Source of the DNA: Phycisphaerales bacterium
Lineage (GTDB): Bacteria > Planctomycetota > Phycisphaerae > Phycisphaerales > UBA1924
Assembly (NCBI GenBank): GCA_020849105.1
Contig: JADLGW010000061.1
Coordinates: 1-45,639 of the forward strand
Reading direction: 5' to 3'
DNA: 45,639 bases
Positions 16,771 to 25,262 of the stretch are shown here, in pieces (positions within the stretch are counted from its first letter, which is position 1; every line of letters begins with the position of its first letter). The notes under the pieces were generated by a model. The model was not told the origin of the DNA. It saw only the letters and a list, made by a program, of their open reading frames with translations, and did not search any database. A program made the translations under genes and the position numbers.

Positions 16771-16983
16771 GTTTGCACCCCGGCGCGCGTGCGGCTAAAC
16801 TGAATATCCATATTGAGTACTGTGGCATAGTCGCGGGATCCATCCTGTTCTTGAGCGCCGCCGATCACGACCCTCCCGCCTCGCGATCGCGCACCGCGTC
16901 TGGCCCCGGGCACACATGGACGTGACGGCCGAACTCATCGTGGTCCACCGCGTCGCGCCGCGAACCGACGCACTGGTTGGGCC

Positions 16984-18597
16984 GTGACCGGGGCCGCGCA
17001 CGAGAGCGACGAACCCGTCCCGCAGCCGGGCACCAACACCACAGGTCCGTCGGATGTGCCGCTGCCGACCGTGATCCAGGGCGGGATGGGCGCCGGGGTC
17101 TCCGGATGGGTGCTCGCCCGGGCCGTTTCGGCCGCGGGGCAACTCGGCGTCGTGTCCGGCACCGCCCTGGACCTGATCTTTTCGCGGCGGTTGCAATCGG
17201 GCGACCCGGGCGGCCACACGCGCTGGGCCCTGGAACAGTTCCCAATTCCCGCGATCGCGCAGCGGCTGCTGAACCGCTATTTCGTCGCCGGCGGAAAGCC
17301 GGCGGGCACGCCGTTCCGCGCCAAGCCGATCCTGACCCAGCCCCTCTCCCGCCACCTTGAAGAGTTGCTCGTTGTCAGCAACTTCACGGAGGTCCTGCTC
17401 GCCCGACGGGGGCACCGCGCACCCGTGGGGATCAACTTCCTTGAGAAGATCCAGCTCCCCACCCTCCCCTCCCTGTACGGCGCGATGCTCGCGGGCGTCA
17501 GGTATGTCCTGATGGGTGCGGGCATCCCCCGCGCTATCCCGGGGATTCTGGACCGGCTGGCCCGCGGTGAGGCCGCCGAAATGAGGCTTGATGTCCAGGG
17601 GGCGGCCGCCGGGGACGACTTCAAGACTCGATTCGACCCCGCGGCGTTCTGGGGGGGACTCGGGGGCGCGACCCCTCCCCCGCTGGAGCGGCCGCGGTTC
17701 ATCGCGATTGTCGCCTCCGATGCGCTCGCCACCATGCTCGCCCGCAAGGCGAGCGGGCGCGTCGATGGCTTCGTTGTCGAGGGCCCCACCTCCGGCGGGC
17801 ACAACGCGCCGCCCCGCGGGGCGATGCGGCTGAGTCCTTCGGGCGAGCCCGTCTACACCGACCGGGACGTGCCAGACCTGGAGGCGATCCGGGCCCTCGG
17901 GGTTCCGTTCTGGCTGGCCGGGTCGTACGCCCAGCCCGGGCGGCTCGCCGAGGCGCTGGCCCGCGGCGCTACGGGTGTGCAGGTCGGGACGGCCTTTGCC
18001 TACTGCGAGGAATCCGGCCTGGATCCCGCCGTCAGGGCGCGCGTCCTGGCCATGAGCCGCGATGGGACCGCGCGCGTCTTCACCGATCCGGTGGCGTCGC
18101 CCACGGGCTTCCCGTTCAAACTCGTGCAACTCGAAGGCACGCTGTCCGAGCCGGCGATCTACGCGGAGCGCCGGCGCATCTGCGACCTGGGCTATCTCCG
18201 TCAGGCGTACCGAAGCGACGATGGGACGGTCGGTTGGCGCTGCCCCTCGGAACCGGTGGAGGACTATGTGGAGAAGGGCGGTTTGGAGGCGGACACCGGC
18301 GGCCGCAAGTGCCTCTGCAACGGATTGATGGCGAACATCGGGCTCGGCCAGGTCCACGCCGGAGCGAAGGAACTGCCGCTGGTGACCTCCGGGGATGATG
18401 TCGCCACAGTGGCCCGATTCCTGCCGCCCGGGGCCGCGTCGTACACCGCCGCGGACGTGATCGTGGCGCTGCTCCAGGTCGGCATGCATCCGCCCGGGAT
18501 TGAGCCCCGCCTGCCCCCATCGGCGGCCTGCGCCGACCGACCGCGGGCACCCGCGGAGGGCCGCGGGGTCGGGGGCGTGCCGGTTGTCATCGAGTGA
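16984..18597 (+). CDS. Nitronate monooxygenase-like flavoprotein (NPD/2-nitropropane dioxygenase family)
   Basis: 537 residues from GTG 16984, which I take because the family start VIQGGMGAGVSGW follows about 30 residues later. FMN-binding (beta/alpha)8 motifs: QGGMGAGVSGW near the N-terminus, PTSGGHNAPPRG with the likely catalytic His, and GATGVQVGTAFAYCEESG near the phosphate site. A Cys-containing insertion (GGRKCLCNGLMANIGLGQ) lies towards the C-terminus, as in the long PfaD-like/NMO subfamily. Known members oxidise alkyl nitronates or act as enoyl reductases; the substrate here cannot be told. Its stop is nine bases from the convergent transketolase stop. Its place after the nitrosative-stress block may be coincidence: a 213-base gap separates them. 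Confidence 0.82.
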   Translation: MTGAAHESDEPVPQPGTNTTGPSDVPLPTVIQGGMGAGVSGWVLARAVSAAGQLGVVSGTALDLIFSRRLQSGDPGGHTRWALEQFPIPAIAQRLLNRYFVAGGKPAGTPFRAKPILTQPLSRHLEELLVVSNFTEVLLARRGHRAPVGINFLEKIQLPTLPSLYGAMLAGVRYVLMGAGIPRAIPGILDRLARGEAAEMRLDVQGAAAGDDFKTRFDPAAFWGGLGGATPPPLERPRFIAIVASDALATMLARKASGRVDGFVVEGPTSGGHNAPPRGAMRLSPSGEPVYTDRDVPDLEAIRALGVPFWLAGSYAQPGRLAEALARGATGVQVGTAFAYCEESGLDPAVRARVLAMSRDGTARVFTDPVASPTGFPFKLVQLEGTLSEPAIYAERRRICDLGYLRQAYRSDDGTVGWRCPSEPVEDYVEKGGLEADTGGRKCLCNGLMANIGLGQVHAGAKELPLVTSGDDVATVARFLPPGAASYTAADVIVALLQVGMHPPGIEPRLPPSAACADRPRAPAEGRGVGGVPVVIE

Positions 18598-18606
18598 CCC
18601 GCCCGC

Positions 18607-20577
18607 TCACGCAACCTGGAGCAGGCTGAGCACGTTCTTCACGATGTCGGCCGCGGTCAGCCCGCACATCTGGAGCAGTTCCTCGGGCGTGCGGGCGCTC
18701 TTGGGGATGCGCCGCACATGCATCTGGCGGAGCGTGAAGGCGTCGCCCGACTCGGTGAGGGCGTCGGCGATCGCCGAGCCCAGCCCGCCGCCGTAGTTGT
18801 CCTCCAGGCTGATCACATACCCGTTGTTGGCGTTGATGATGTCCAGGAGTTTGTCGGCGTCGAAGGGGATGGAGTACATGTCCAGCAGCGTGGCGGCGAT
18901 GCCGGCCTTGTCCAGCAGGTCCAGGGCCTTGTTGGCCTCGTGCACCATGTAGCCGCAGGCGCACAGCACCACGTCGCGCCCTTCCTGCAGCGTCTCGAAC
19001 CCGCCCAGGTTGAACACCTGCCCGTCGTTGTACAGGAACTCCGTGTCGGCCCGCAGCGTCCGCATGTAGCAGGGCCCCTCGTACTCGGCCATCGCCCCGG
19101 TCAGGGCGTACGCCGAGTAGGCGTCCGACGGCTGGAGGATGTAGCACCCGGGGTTGCCCTTGTGGTCCCGCATCGTCGTCCACGCGCGGAACCAGGACAC
19201 GTCGGGCAGGGCCATCTGGCTCGGTCCGTCGGCGGCCAGCGTGATCCCCGCGTGCGACCCCACCAACTTGAAGTTCGCCCCGGAGTTGATCGCCATCTCG
19301 ATCTGGTCGTACGCCCGCGTGAAGAACTTGGCGAAGGTCGAGCAGAACGGAACCTTGCCCGCGGCCGAGAGCCCCGCGGCCACGCTCACCATGTTCTGCT
19401 CGCCGATCTTGCACTCCAGGAACCGCTCCGCCAGGTCGGGGGCCTTGGCGAACATGTCCGCGTGGGTGGAGTTGCTCACGTCGCAGTCCAGCACGACGAC
19501 GCGGTCGTTGACCTCGCCCAGGGCCCGCAGCGCGATGCCGTAGGCGCGGCGCGTCGCCAGCTTGCCCGTGTGCAGCAGCGACTCCATGTCCATCTGCTTC
19601 ATCGCCTGGCTCATGGGCGGCAGTTCGCCGGCGCTCTGCTCGCGCGGGGCGGCCTGCGCGGGCGGCTGGATCTCGAAGGCGTCGCCCGAGGCCAGCGAAC
19701 TGGTGAGTTGCACCCGCTTCTCGTCGAGTTCCGACAGGCACTTCTTGAGCGCATCGCCCGTCGCGGGCTTGCCGTGCCACCCGCCGCCCTGCATCGTCGG
19801 GGCGCCCCAGCCCTTGACGGTGCGGGCCACGATCGCCGTCGGCTTGCCGTCGAACCGGGCGCTGCCCTCGGCGAAGGCGTCGAACGCCGCCTTGATCTGC
19901 GCCGGCGCGTGCCCGTCGATCTCCTTCACCTCGAACCCGGCCGCCTTCAGTTTGGGGATCAGGTGCTCCACCTGCTGCTGCGGGCTCACGCGGTCGGCCT
20001 GCCCGTACTCGTTGCAGTTGAAGATCGCCAGGACGTTCGTCAGTTTCTGGTCCGCGATGAAGTCCAGGGCCTCGGTGATCTGCCCCTCGCGGCTCTCGCC
20101 GTCGCCGATGACGCAGTAGATCCGCTTGTCGATCCCGTCCAGTTTGGCCGCCGCCCCGAGGCCGGCCGCGACGCTCAGCCCCTGGCCCAGCGAGCCGGTG
20201 GCGGCGTCAAAGAACGGGAAGCCCTCGATCGGGTTCGGGTGCCCGTCCAGTTCGGAGTCCCACGCCCGCAGTTTGTGGGAGTCGGCGGGCGTCAGTTTGC
20301 GCCGCTTGTCCGGGTCCTTCCCCACCACGACCCCGAGCCGGCAGGCCGCGGCGTACACGATGGGGACGGCGTGCCCCTCGGAGAGGACGAGGCGGTCGCT
20401 CGTCGGGTAGGCCGGGTAATCCGGGCTCCACCGCATCGAGTGGAACATGAGCACGGTCACGATGTGCCCCAGCGACAGGGCCGTGCTGGGGTGGCCGCTG
20501 CCCGCCTCGGCCGTCATCTCCATCGCCAGTTTGTCGAGTTCAATCGCCTGGGCGTGGACGGCTGCTTCGAATGACAT
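18607..20577 (-). CDS. tkt: Transketolase
   Basis: 656 residues from ATG 20577, with GGAAGGAAA upstream; the open frame to 20826 is not used. Thiamine-diphosphate domain: GSGHPSTALS, EGHAVPIVYA and the ThDP signature GDGESREG...NCNEYGQ. Pyrimidine-binding domain: KIGEQNMVSVAAGL and the loop LAADGPSQMALPD. C-terminal transketolase domain: LEDNYGGGLGSAIAD. Length is normal. It catalyses two-carbon transfers in the non-oxidative pentose phosphate pathway in the cytoplasm. It diverges from dnaN and converges with the nitronate monooxygenase gene. No regulatory site was recognised. Confidence 0.96.
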   Translation of the reverse strand: MSFEAAVHAQAIELDKLAMEMTAEAGSGHPSTALSLGHIVTVLMFHSMRWSPDYPAYPTSDRLVLSEGHAVPIVYAAACRLGVVVGKDPDKRRKLTPADSHKLRAWDSELDGHPNPIEGFPFFDAATGSLGQGLSVAAGLGAAAKLDGIDKRIYCVIGDGESREGQITEALDFIADQKLTNVLAIFNCNEYGQADRVSPQQQVEHLIPKLKAAGFEVKEIDGHAPAQIKAAFDAFAEGSARFDGKPTAIVARTVKGWGAPTMQGGGWHGKPATGDALKKCLSELDEKRVQLTSSLASGDAFEIQPPAQAAPREQSAGELPPMSQAMKQMDMESLLHTGKLATRRAYGIALRALGEVNDRVVVLDCDVSNSTHADMFAKAPDLAERFLECKIGEQNMVSVAAGLSAAGKVPFCSTFAKFFTRAYDQIEMAINSGANFKLVGSHAGITLAADGPSQMALPDVSWFRAWTTMRDHKGNPGCYILQPSDAYSAYALTGAMAEYEGPCYMRTLRADTEFLYNDGQVFNLGGFETLQEGRDVVLCACGYMVHEANKALDLLDKAGIAATLLDMYSIPFDADKLLDIINANNGYVISLEDNYGGGLGSAIADALTESGDAFTLRQMHVRRIPKSARTPEELLQMCGLTAADIVKNVLSLLQVA

Positions 20578-20806
20578 GCGCTGTTTCCTTCCTTCGTCTG
20601 CGGGGCCAGTCGCTCCGCCTGTCCGCCTTCCGCCCGTGCGCGGCCGCCGCGCGCGAACGATCACCGCCCAGACGGAGCCCGAGCGCCCCGGGCGGCCGGG
20701 GCCCCCGCCGGAGGGAGCGGAGTATCCACGATCCTGACCCGGGCGACAACCCGCCACAAGGGGGCGGCCCGGCTGGCAACGGAAACATAGGCGGCTCGCC
20801 CCGCGG

Positions 20807-20812
20807 TACACT
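20807..20812 (+). promoter_or_regulatory. Candidate -10 box for dnaN
   Basis: TACACT lies 34 bases upstream of the dnaN ATG. No good -35 box is found 16-18 bases upstream, so only the -10 is proposed. Confidence 0.35.
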
Positions 20813-20846
20813 GTGTCCGTCAGCAAAGAAACGGAGTTCGACCCCC

Positions 20847-22019
20847 ATGAAAGTCATCATCGACCGGGCCGCCCTGCTGGACGCGGTGAATCTGGTCTCC
20901 GGCGTCGTGGCCGCCCGTACCCCACGCCCCCAACTGACCTGTGTCAAACTGACCGCCCGGAAATCGGGGAAGGTGGGAGACCTGACGCTAGCGGCAACCG
21001 ATGCCGAGGTTTCCCTCCGCCTGACGACGACCCAGGTGGACGTCCAGGAGCCGGGCGAGGCCCTGATCCCCGCCGACAAACTGCGCCAGATCGTCTCCGC
21101 TGAGGATGCGGAGCCGACCCTGACCCTGGAGTCGGAGGGCTCGGACTGCCATATCAAGGGGGCCGACGCCCGCTTCAAGGTTCTGGGGTACCCCGTCGCG
21201 GAGTTCCCGCCGATTCCGGAGTTTGACAAGCCCCAGGGGGCGGGCAAGGAGGGGAAGGCCCGTCCGACGCTCTCGATCCCGGCCGGAGTGCTGAACGCGA
21301 TGATCTCGCGGACGCTGTTCGCCACCGCCCGCGAGAACTCCCGCTACGCGATCAACGGCGTCCTGCTGAAACGCGACGGCAAGAAACTGGAGATGGTCGC
21401 CACCGACGGCCGCCGCCTGGCCCTGTGCCGCCAGACCATCGCGGCCGAGAAGGACGCCCCGGCGATCAACGTCATCATCCCGTCCAAGGCGCTCACGATG
21501 GTCCAGCGCCTGATCGAGGATCCCGAGGAGGCGGTGCAGATCACCGTCACCGACAACCAGGTCCTGTTCCGCGTCGGGCCGGAGGGCGACGGCGCCCGCG
21601 CTGTGCTGTCCAGCAACCTGGTCGAGGGCGCCTTCCCGCCCTACGAGGACGTCGTGCCCAAGGACCAGGACAAGCGGATCACCATCGACCGCGACGTCCT
21701 TTCATCCGCGGTGCGCCGCGCCGCCCTGCTGACCAACGAGGAGTCCCGCGGCGTGCGCATGAAGTTCGACTCCAAGGGCAAGCAGGTGGAACTCACGAGC
21801 CGCGCCCCGGAGATGGGGGAGGCCCAGGTCGAGGCCCCGCTCGCCAAGTACGACGGCGACGACATCGAGATCGGGTTCAACCCCGCCTTCATCACCGACG
21901 CCCTGAAGGTGATCGTGGACCCGGAGGTCATCATCGAACTCAAGGCCCCGAACAAGCCGGGCCTGGTCCGCAGCGGGGCGGACTTCCTCTACGTCGTCAT
22001 GCCGGTGACCCTGCAGTAA
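20847..22019 (+). CDS. dnaN: DNA polymerase III sliding clamp (beta subunit)
   Basis: 390 residues from ATG 20847 (MKVIIDRAALLDAV), with GGAG about ten bases upstream; the longer open frame from 20571 is a shadow. Three clamp domains are present: the first up to about 125, the second with ARENSRYAINGVLLKRDGK and TDGRRLALCRQ, the third ending with KPGLVRSGADFLYVVMPVTL, the typical clamp C-terminus. It tethers the replicative polymerase to DNA. dnaN normally sits beside dnaA, but the neighbours here are transketolase and dockerin-tailed secreted proteins; no dnaA, recF or gyrB is in the window. It could be the only copy at a relocated site or a second copy. Confidence 0.97.
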   Translation: MKVIIDRAALLDAVNLVSGVVAARTPRPQLTCVKLTARKSGKVGDLTLAATDAEVSLRLTTTQVDVQEPGEALIPADKLRQIVSAEDAEPTLTLESEGSDCHIKGADARFKVLGYPVAEFPPIPEFDKPQGAGKEGKARPTLSIPAGVLNAMISRTLFATARENSRYAINGVLLKRDGKKLEMVATDGRRLALCRQTIAAEKDAPAINVIIPSKALTMVQRLIEDPEEAVQITVTDNQVLFRVGPEGDGARAVLSSNLVEGAFPPYEDVVPKDQDKRITIDRDVLSSAVRRAALLTNEESRGVRMKFDSKGKQVELTSRAPEMGEAQVEAPLAKYDGDDIEIGFNPAFITDALKVIVDPEVIIELKAPNKPGLVRSGADFLYVVMPVTLQ

Positions 22020-22085
22020 CGAGCCCGACGCGCGAGCTAGGGAACAGAGCCCGGAGCGCAAGCGACAGGTATCCGTTTCCCTCGG

Positions 22086-22104
22086 CCCCCCCCCCCCCCC
22101 CCCC
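22086..22104. repeat. Poly-C tract of 19 bases
   Basis: An uninterrupted run of 19 C in the 115-base gap between dnaN and the convergent beta-propeller gene, 31 bases beyond that gene's stop. Such runs are prone to slippage and to sequencing error. Confidence 0.9.
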
Positions 22105-22134
22105 ACCGCCGCGCTCGCGCTTGGGGCTAATCGC

Positions 22135-23196
22135 CTACGGGCAGCCGAGCGCGAACTGCGTCTGGAAGCAGCCGAAGTCGGACAGGTTCAGCACCGTGTC
22201 GCCGTTGCAGTCGGCGTAGGGGTCGCCCAGCGCGAACTTGGTCTGGAAGCACCCGAAGTCGGAGAGGGTGAGGTCGCCGTCGAGGTTGCAGTCGGCCTCG
22301 CACGCCGCGATCGCCACGCCGAAGTCGAACCCGACCGACAGCGTGCCGTAGCGGGCGGGCGGCAGTTGCGAGCGATCGACCGGGTGCTGACCCCAGGCCT
22401 CGATCACGCCGTCCTCCCGCAGCGCCGCGGCGGTGAACCACTCGGCGTCGACCGCGACATACCGCCCCGGCGGCACGTCGGGCAGGCCGTACGCGCCGCT
22501 GCCCCACGTCACGAGCGTCCCGTCGTCGCGGATGGCGACGCTGAACATCGCGCCCGACGCGACGGCCTTGAACGTCCCGGCGGGCGGGTGGATCAGCGGG
22601 CCGGTGCCGCACGGGCACCCGCTCCAGCCCCAGGCCGCGAGCGTGCCGCTCGTACGGATGGCCGCGCCGTGCCAGAACCCGGCGGAGACGGCCTTGAACG
22701 TCCCGGCGGGGACCGACGAGACCGGGCCGACGCCCAGCCCCGTGCCCGGCAGCGCGTCGCTGCCCCAGGCCAGCAGCGTCCCGTCGTCGCGCAGCGCCAG
22801 GCTCCACTCGTAGCCCGCGGAGACGGCGCGGAAGACGCCCTTCTGCGCCACGCTCTGGCCCGGGGTGTACCCGACCGCGTTGTACCCCCACGCCGCCATC
22901 GTGCCGTCGGGATGCAGAGCCAGCGTGTGCCCGCTGCCTGCGCTCACCGCGACGAACTCGCCTGGAGGCACACCGAGAATCACCGGATCTCCACCGGCGC
23001 CCCACTCGGCAAGCTCCCCGTTGGCGCGAATACCGACCACGTATCCCCAGCCGGCATCCACCGCCACGAATGACCCTGCCGGAATCTTGAGTTGGCCGTA
23101 GAAGTTGTCCCCCCATCCCACGACGGGGCCGAACTGGGCGTGCGCCGCCGCCGCGGATACGCAGGCGCACGCGAAGGCGATCGTTTCTCGGAACAT
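22135..23196 (-). CDS. Exported RCC1-like beta-propeller protein with GC-type dockerin tail
   Basis: 353 residues from ATG 23196, with GAGGGGGA just upstream. Signal peptide MFRETIAFACACVSAAAAHA-Q. Residues 25-295 hold six to seven repeats of about 45-50 residues of the form FVAVSAG...ALxxDGTLxAWG, the pattern of RCC1-type propellers in bacterial exoproteins. The tail has two near-identical units, DCNLDGDLTLSDFGCF and DCNGDTVLNLSDFGCF, each followed by QT(K/Q)FALG, ending in LGCP. Inferred: surface or secreted protein whose tail serves export or anchoring. Its start is 14 bases from the stop of the BNR gene on the same strand, so both may be in one operon. Ligand unknown. Confidence 0.85.
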   Translation of the reverse strand: MFRETIAFACACVSAAAAHAQFGPVVGWGDNFYGQLKIPAGSFVAVDAGWGYVVGIRANGELAEWGAGGDPVILGVPPGEFVAVSAGSGHTLALHPDGTMAAWGYNAVGYTPGQSVAQKGVFRAVSAGYEWSLALRDDGTLLAWGSDALPGTGLGVGPVSSVPAGTFKAVSAGFWHGAAIRTSGTLAAWGWSGCPCGTGPLIHPPAGTFKAVASGAMFSVAIRDDGTLVTWGSGAYGLPDVPPGRYVAVDAEWFTAAALREDGVIEAWGQHPVDRSQLPPARYGTLSVGFDFGVAIAACEADCNLDGDLTLSDFGCFQTKFALGDPYADCNGDTVLNLSDFGCFQTQFALGCP

Positions 23197-23210
23197 GCTT
23201 CCCCCTCTCA

Positions 23211-24851
23211 TCACGGCACCCACGACGCGTACGACGAACTGAACGCCGAGTAGTCGGCGACGCTGACAACCCCGTCGCGGTTGAAGTCCGCCCGCGGCCC
23301 GCCCGCGGCGAACAACGACTGGAACGTGCCCACGTCCATCGCGTTGACCATCATGTTATGGTCGCTGTCCGGGCACAGGTTGATGTGCCGGACGTAGTAG
23401 TGGCGCGTCCCCGTCTCCGTCGAGGCGTATGTGACGTACGCCTCGCAGTACGCCGCGTCGATGTCGATGTAGTCACCCATGAACTGCGGCGGAAGGCCCG
23501 GGTCCTCGTACGGGCACGGCCGGAAGTCGCACTCGGTGCAGTCCGTGCAGAACGTCACGGGCGTGAGGCGCTGCGGCGCGAGGACGGCCTGCTGCGGCGT
23601 GCCGAACCCGGTGATCCGCGTGTAGTACGCGTCCAGGAACCCCGATGGGTAGCTGTCCGGCACGAGGCGGTTGCGGGTGTCGTAGTAGACCAGGTTGATC
23701 CCGCCGAGCCCGTCCATCGCCAGCGACGGCATGAGTTGGTCCGGCCCCTCGGCCGTGATCGCGCCGCCGTCGAGTTCCAGGCGCACCGGCGGGTCGAGCG
23801 CGATCGGGGGCGACCCGCTCACCGTGTGCCCCCGGATGACGTACAGATCGAGGTTCGGCGAGCCGGGCTCGCGCCGCGCCGACGACACGATGTAGAAATC
23901 GCCCGTCGTCGGGTCCAGGTCCGCCGAGTTCTGGAATGGGACTCGATAGTCGCCCGGGAAGACATTGGGGGTATAGGTCGGCTGAAGGTTGATCGGGAGG
24001 AACTCAACCCGGTCTTCGAGTGCCGGCCAGGTGTCCCCCGCATCCGCGCTGTACAGCAGGTCGTACCCAGTAGTGTCCAGCACCGCGATGACCAGTCCCG
24101 ACTGCGGCTCGCGGTCCGCCACCAGCACCGCCGCGGCGTTCGCGCTGAACTGGCATGGAGGCGGGTTGCCAGGGATCGTGGAGTATGGGAAGGGGCTCAC
24201 ATACCGCTGCTGCCACGTCTGACCGCCGTCGGTCGAGCGTCGGAGCATCATGTGCGTGCTGGCGCAGACGCCACCGGCGGGAGCGAACGGAGCGCCGGGC
24301 GTGTCGAAGATCTGGCTGTACAGGATGTACAGGTTCCGCTGCTGCGGGTTGCCCGGGGCCGGGCCCCCGGTCATCACCGGGCGGTGTACGGTGGCGTCGC
24401 CGTCGCTCAACAGGCCAAAGGGCAACACACTCGCGGCGTGCTCGCCCTGCGCGCGCTTCAGCCCGAGCAGTCGGTTGCGATGGAAGGTGTCCTCGATGTC
24501 GCCGCCGGTCGCCACGAGCCAGATCGTCCCGGTCGCGGGATCGGCGTAGGCGTGCGGGTCGACCCCGAACTCCAGTTCCCAGGAATCCGTCGCGGCGTGG
24601 GCGACGCCCTCCTCCCATGTCAACCCGCCGTCGAACGTGACGCCGAAACCGATGCGGGGGGCCTGGCCCGTCTCGCGCCAGTCGATGGCCGCCGCGACCG
24701 CCTCCATCGTGCTCACGTCGCGCACGAACGCGATCGTGGGCTCGACGCCGGACCTCGTGTTGCCGTTGTCCACGCGCACCTGGGGACCGATGACGACCTG
24801 CCCGGGTGCCCGCGACGAGATGCCGCCGATACTCACGATGATCGCGAGCAC
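23211..24851 (-). CDS. Exported BNR/sialidase-like repeat protein with divergent dockerin tail; start region apparently out of frame
   Basis: 546 residues from GTG 24851, the first start in frame. BNR-type Asp boxes: STDGGQTWQ, SADAGDTWPA and FDGGLTWEE. A Cys-rich stretch (FCTDCTECDFRPCPYED) follows. The C-terminus is a divergent two-unit tail (DHNMMVNAMDVGTF, then DFNRDGVVSVADYSAF) without the GCP end. GTG 24851 has no good ribosome binding site and leaves a short hydrophobic N-terminus (LAIIVSIGGISS). A far better start, ATG 24934 with GGAGG and a 5-base spacer, is out of frame by one heptamer unit of the repeat at 24,874-24,915. With seven or four units, the frame would join and give a longer signal sequence (GRRALAVLAIIVSIGG). 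Confidence 0.75.
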   Translation of the reverse strand: MLAIIVSIGGISSRAPGQVVIGPQVRVDNGNTRSGVEPTIAFVRDVSTMEAVAAAIDWRETGQAPRIGFGVTFDGGLTWEEGVAHAATDSWELEFGVDPHAYADPATGTIWLVATGGDIEDTFHRNRLLGLKRAQGEHAASVLPFGLLSDGDATVHRPVMTGGPAPGNPQQRNLYILYSQIFDTPGAPFAPAGGVCASTHMMLRRSTDGGQTWQQRYVSPFPYSTIPGNPPPCQFSANAAAVLVADREPQSGLVIAVLDTTGYDLLYSADAGDTWPALEDRVEFLPINLQPTYTPNVFPGDYRVPFQNSADLDPTTGDFYIVSSARREPGSPNLDLYVIRGHTVSGSPPIALDPPVRLELDGGAITAEGPDQLMPSLAMDGLGGINLVYYDTRNRLVPDSYPSGFLDAYYTRITGFGTPQQAVLAPQRLTPVTFCTDCTECDFRPCPYEDPGLPPQFMGDYIDIDAAYCEAYVTYASTETGTRHYYVRHINLCPDSDHNMMVNAMDVGTFQSLFAAGGPRADFNRDGVVSVADYSAFSSSYASWVP

Positions 24852-24871
24852 CGCGAGCGCCCTACGCCCGA

Positions 24872-24917
<46 letters not shown>

Positions 24918-24939
24918 TGCATTCTATCGTTCATCGCCG

Positions 24940-24944
24940 CCTCC
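24940..24944 (-). promoter_or_regulatory. Strong ribosome binding site before ATG 24934
   Basis: GGAGG on the minus strand with a 5-base spacer to ATG 24934. It is the best ribosome binding site in this leader. It supports initiation upstream of the heptamer repeat rather than at GTG 24851. Confidence 0.6.
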
Positions 24945-25070
24945 GCTTCTTGCGGACACCGCGTGCATCCAGACCGGGCTTTCAACGCACGGGGCGAACG
25001 CCCGGGCCCGGAGGATGGGCGCAGTATCCCACACGCCGCGGCGACCGTCAAGCACGAACTCGCCGGAATC

Positions 25071-25203
25071 CTTGGGTACACCCGCCGCTCCGCGGCGGCG
25101 CCTCCCCTGTTCCGGGGGTGCCTCGGATCAAGCCGAGAACCCGCGCTTGACCGCCACGGGGCGCACAGGAGTCTGACCGCCGCGGAGCGGCGGGGTACCC
25201 AAG
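25071..25203. repeat. Inverted-repeat element (GGTACC family)
   Basis: Left arm 25,071-25,098 (CTTGGGTACACCCGCCGCTC onward) and right arm 25,177-25,203 are near-perfect inverted repeats with one mismatch, and about 78 bases lie between them. Related GGTACCCC-plus-hairpin units occur upstream of rmuC (39,213-39,308). No gene lies inside. Its small size and terminal inverted repeats suggest a MITE- or REPIN-like element. Confidence 0.7.
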
Positions 25204-25260
25204 CAGCGTACTTTGTCTGAAGCAGCCGAAGTCGGAGATGGTCAGCGCTCCGCCGGGGGT
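25201..25260 (-). pseudogene. Remnant of a GC-type dockerin tail
   Basis: Read on the minus strand it gives GALTISDFGCFRQ, then a frameshifted stretch ending LLGYP; in another frame TKYAAWVP can be read. This is half a dockerin unit with no gene in front, directly after the queA stop. It abuts, and overlaps by three bases, the right arm of the inverted repeat. Confidence 0.5.
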
Positions 25261-25262
25261 CG

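Noticed and set aside
18718..20574. 618-codon plus-strand frame opposite transketolase
   Set aside because: Antisense shadow; the minus-strand transketolase is complete and has all motifs.
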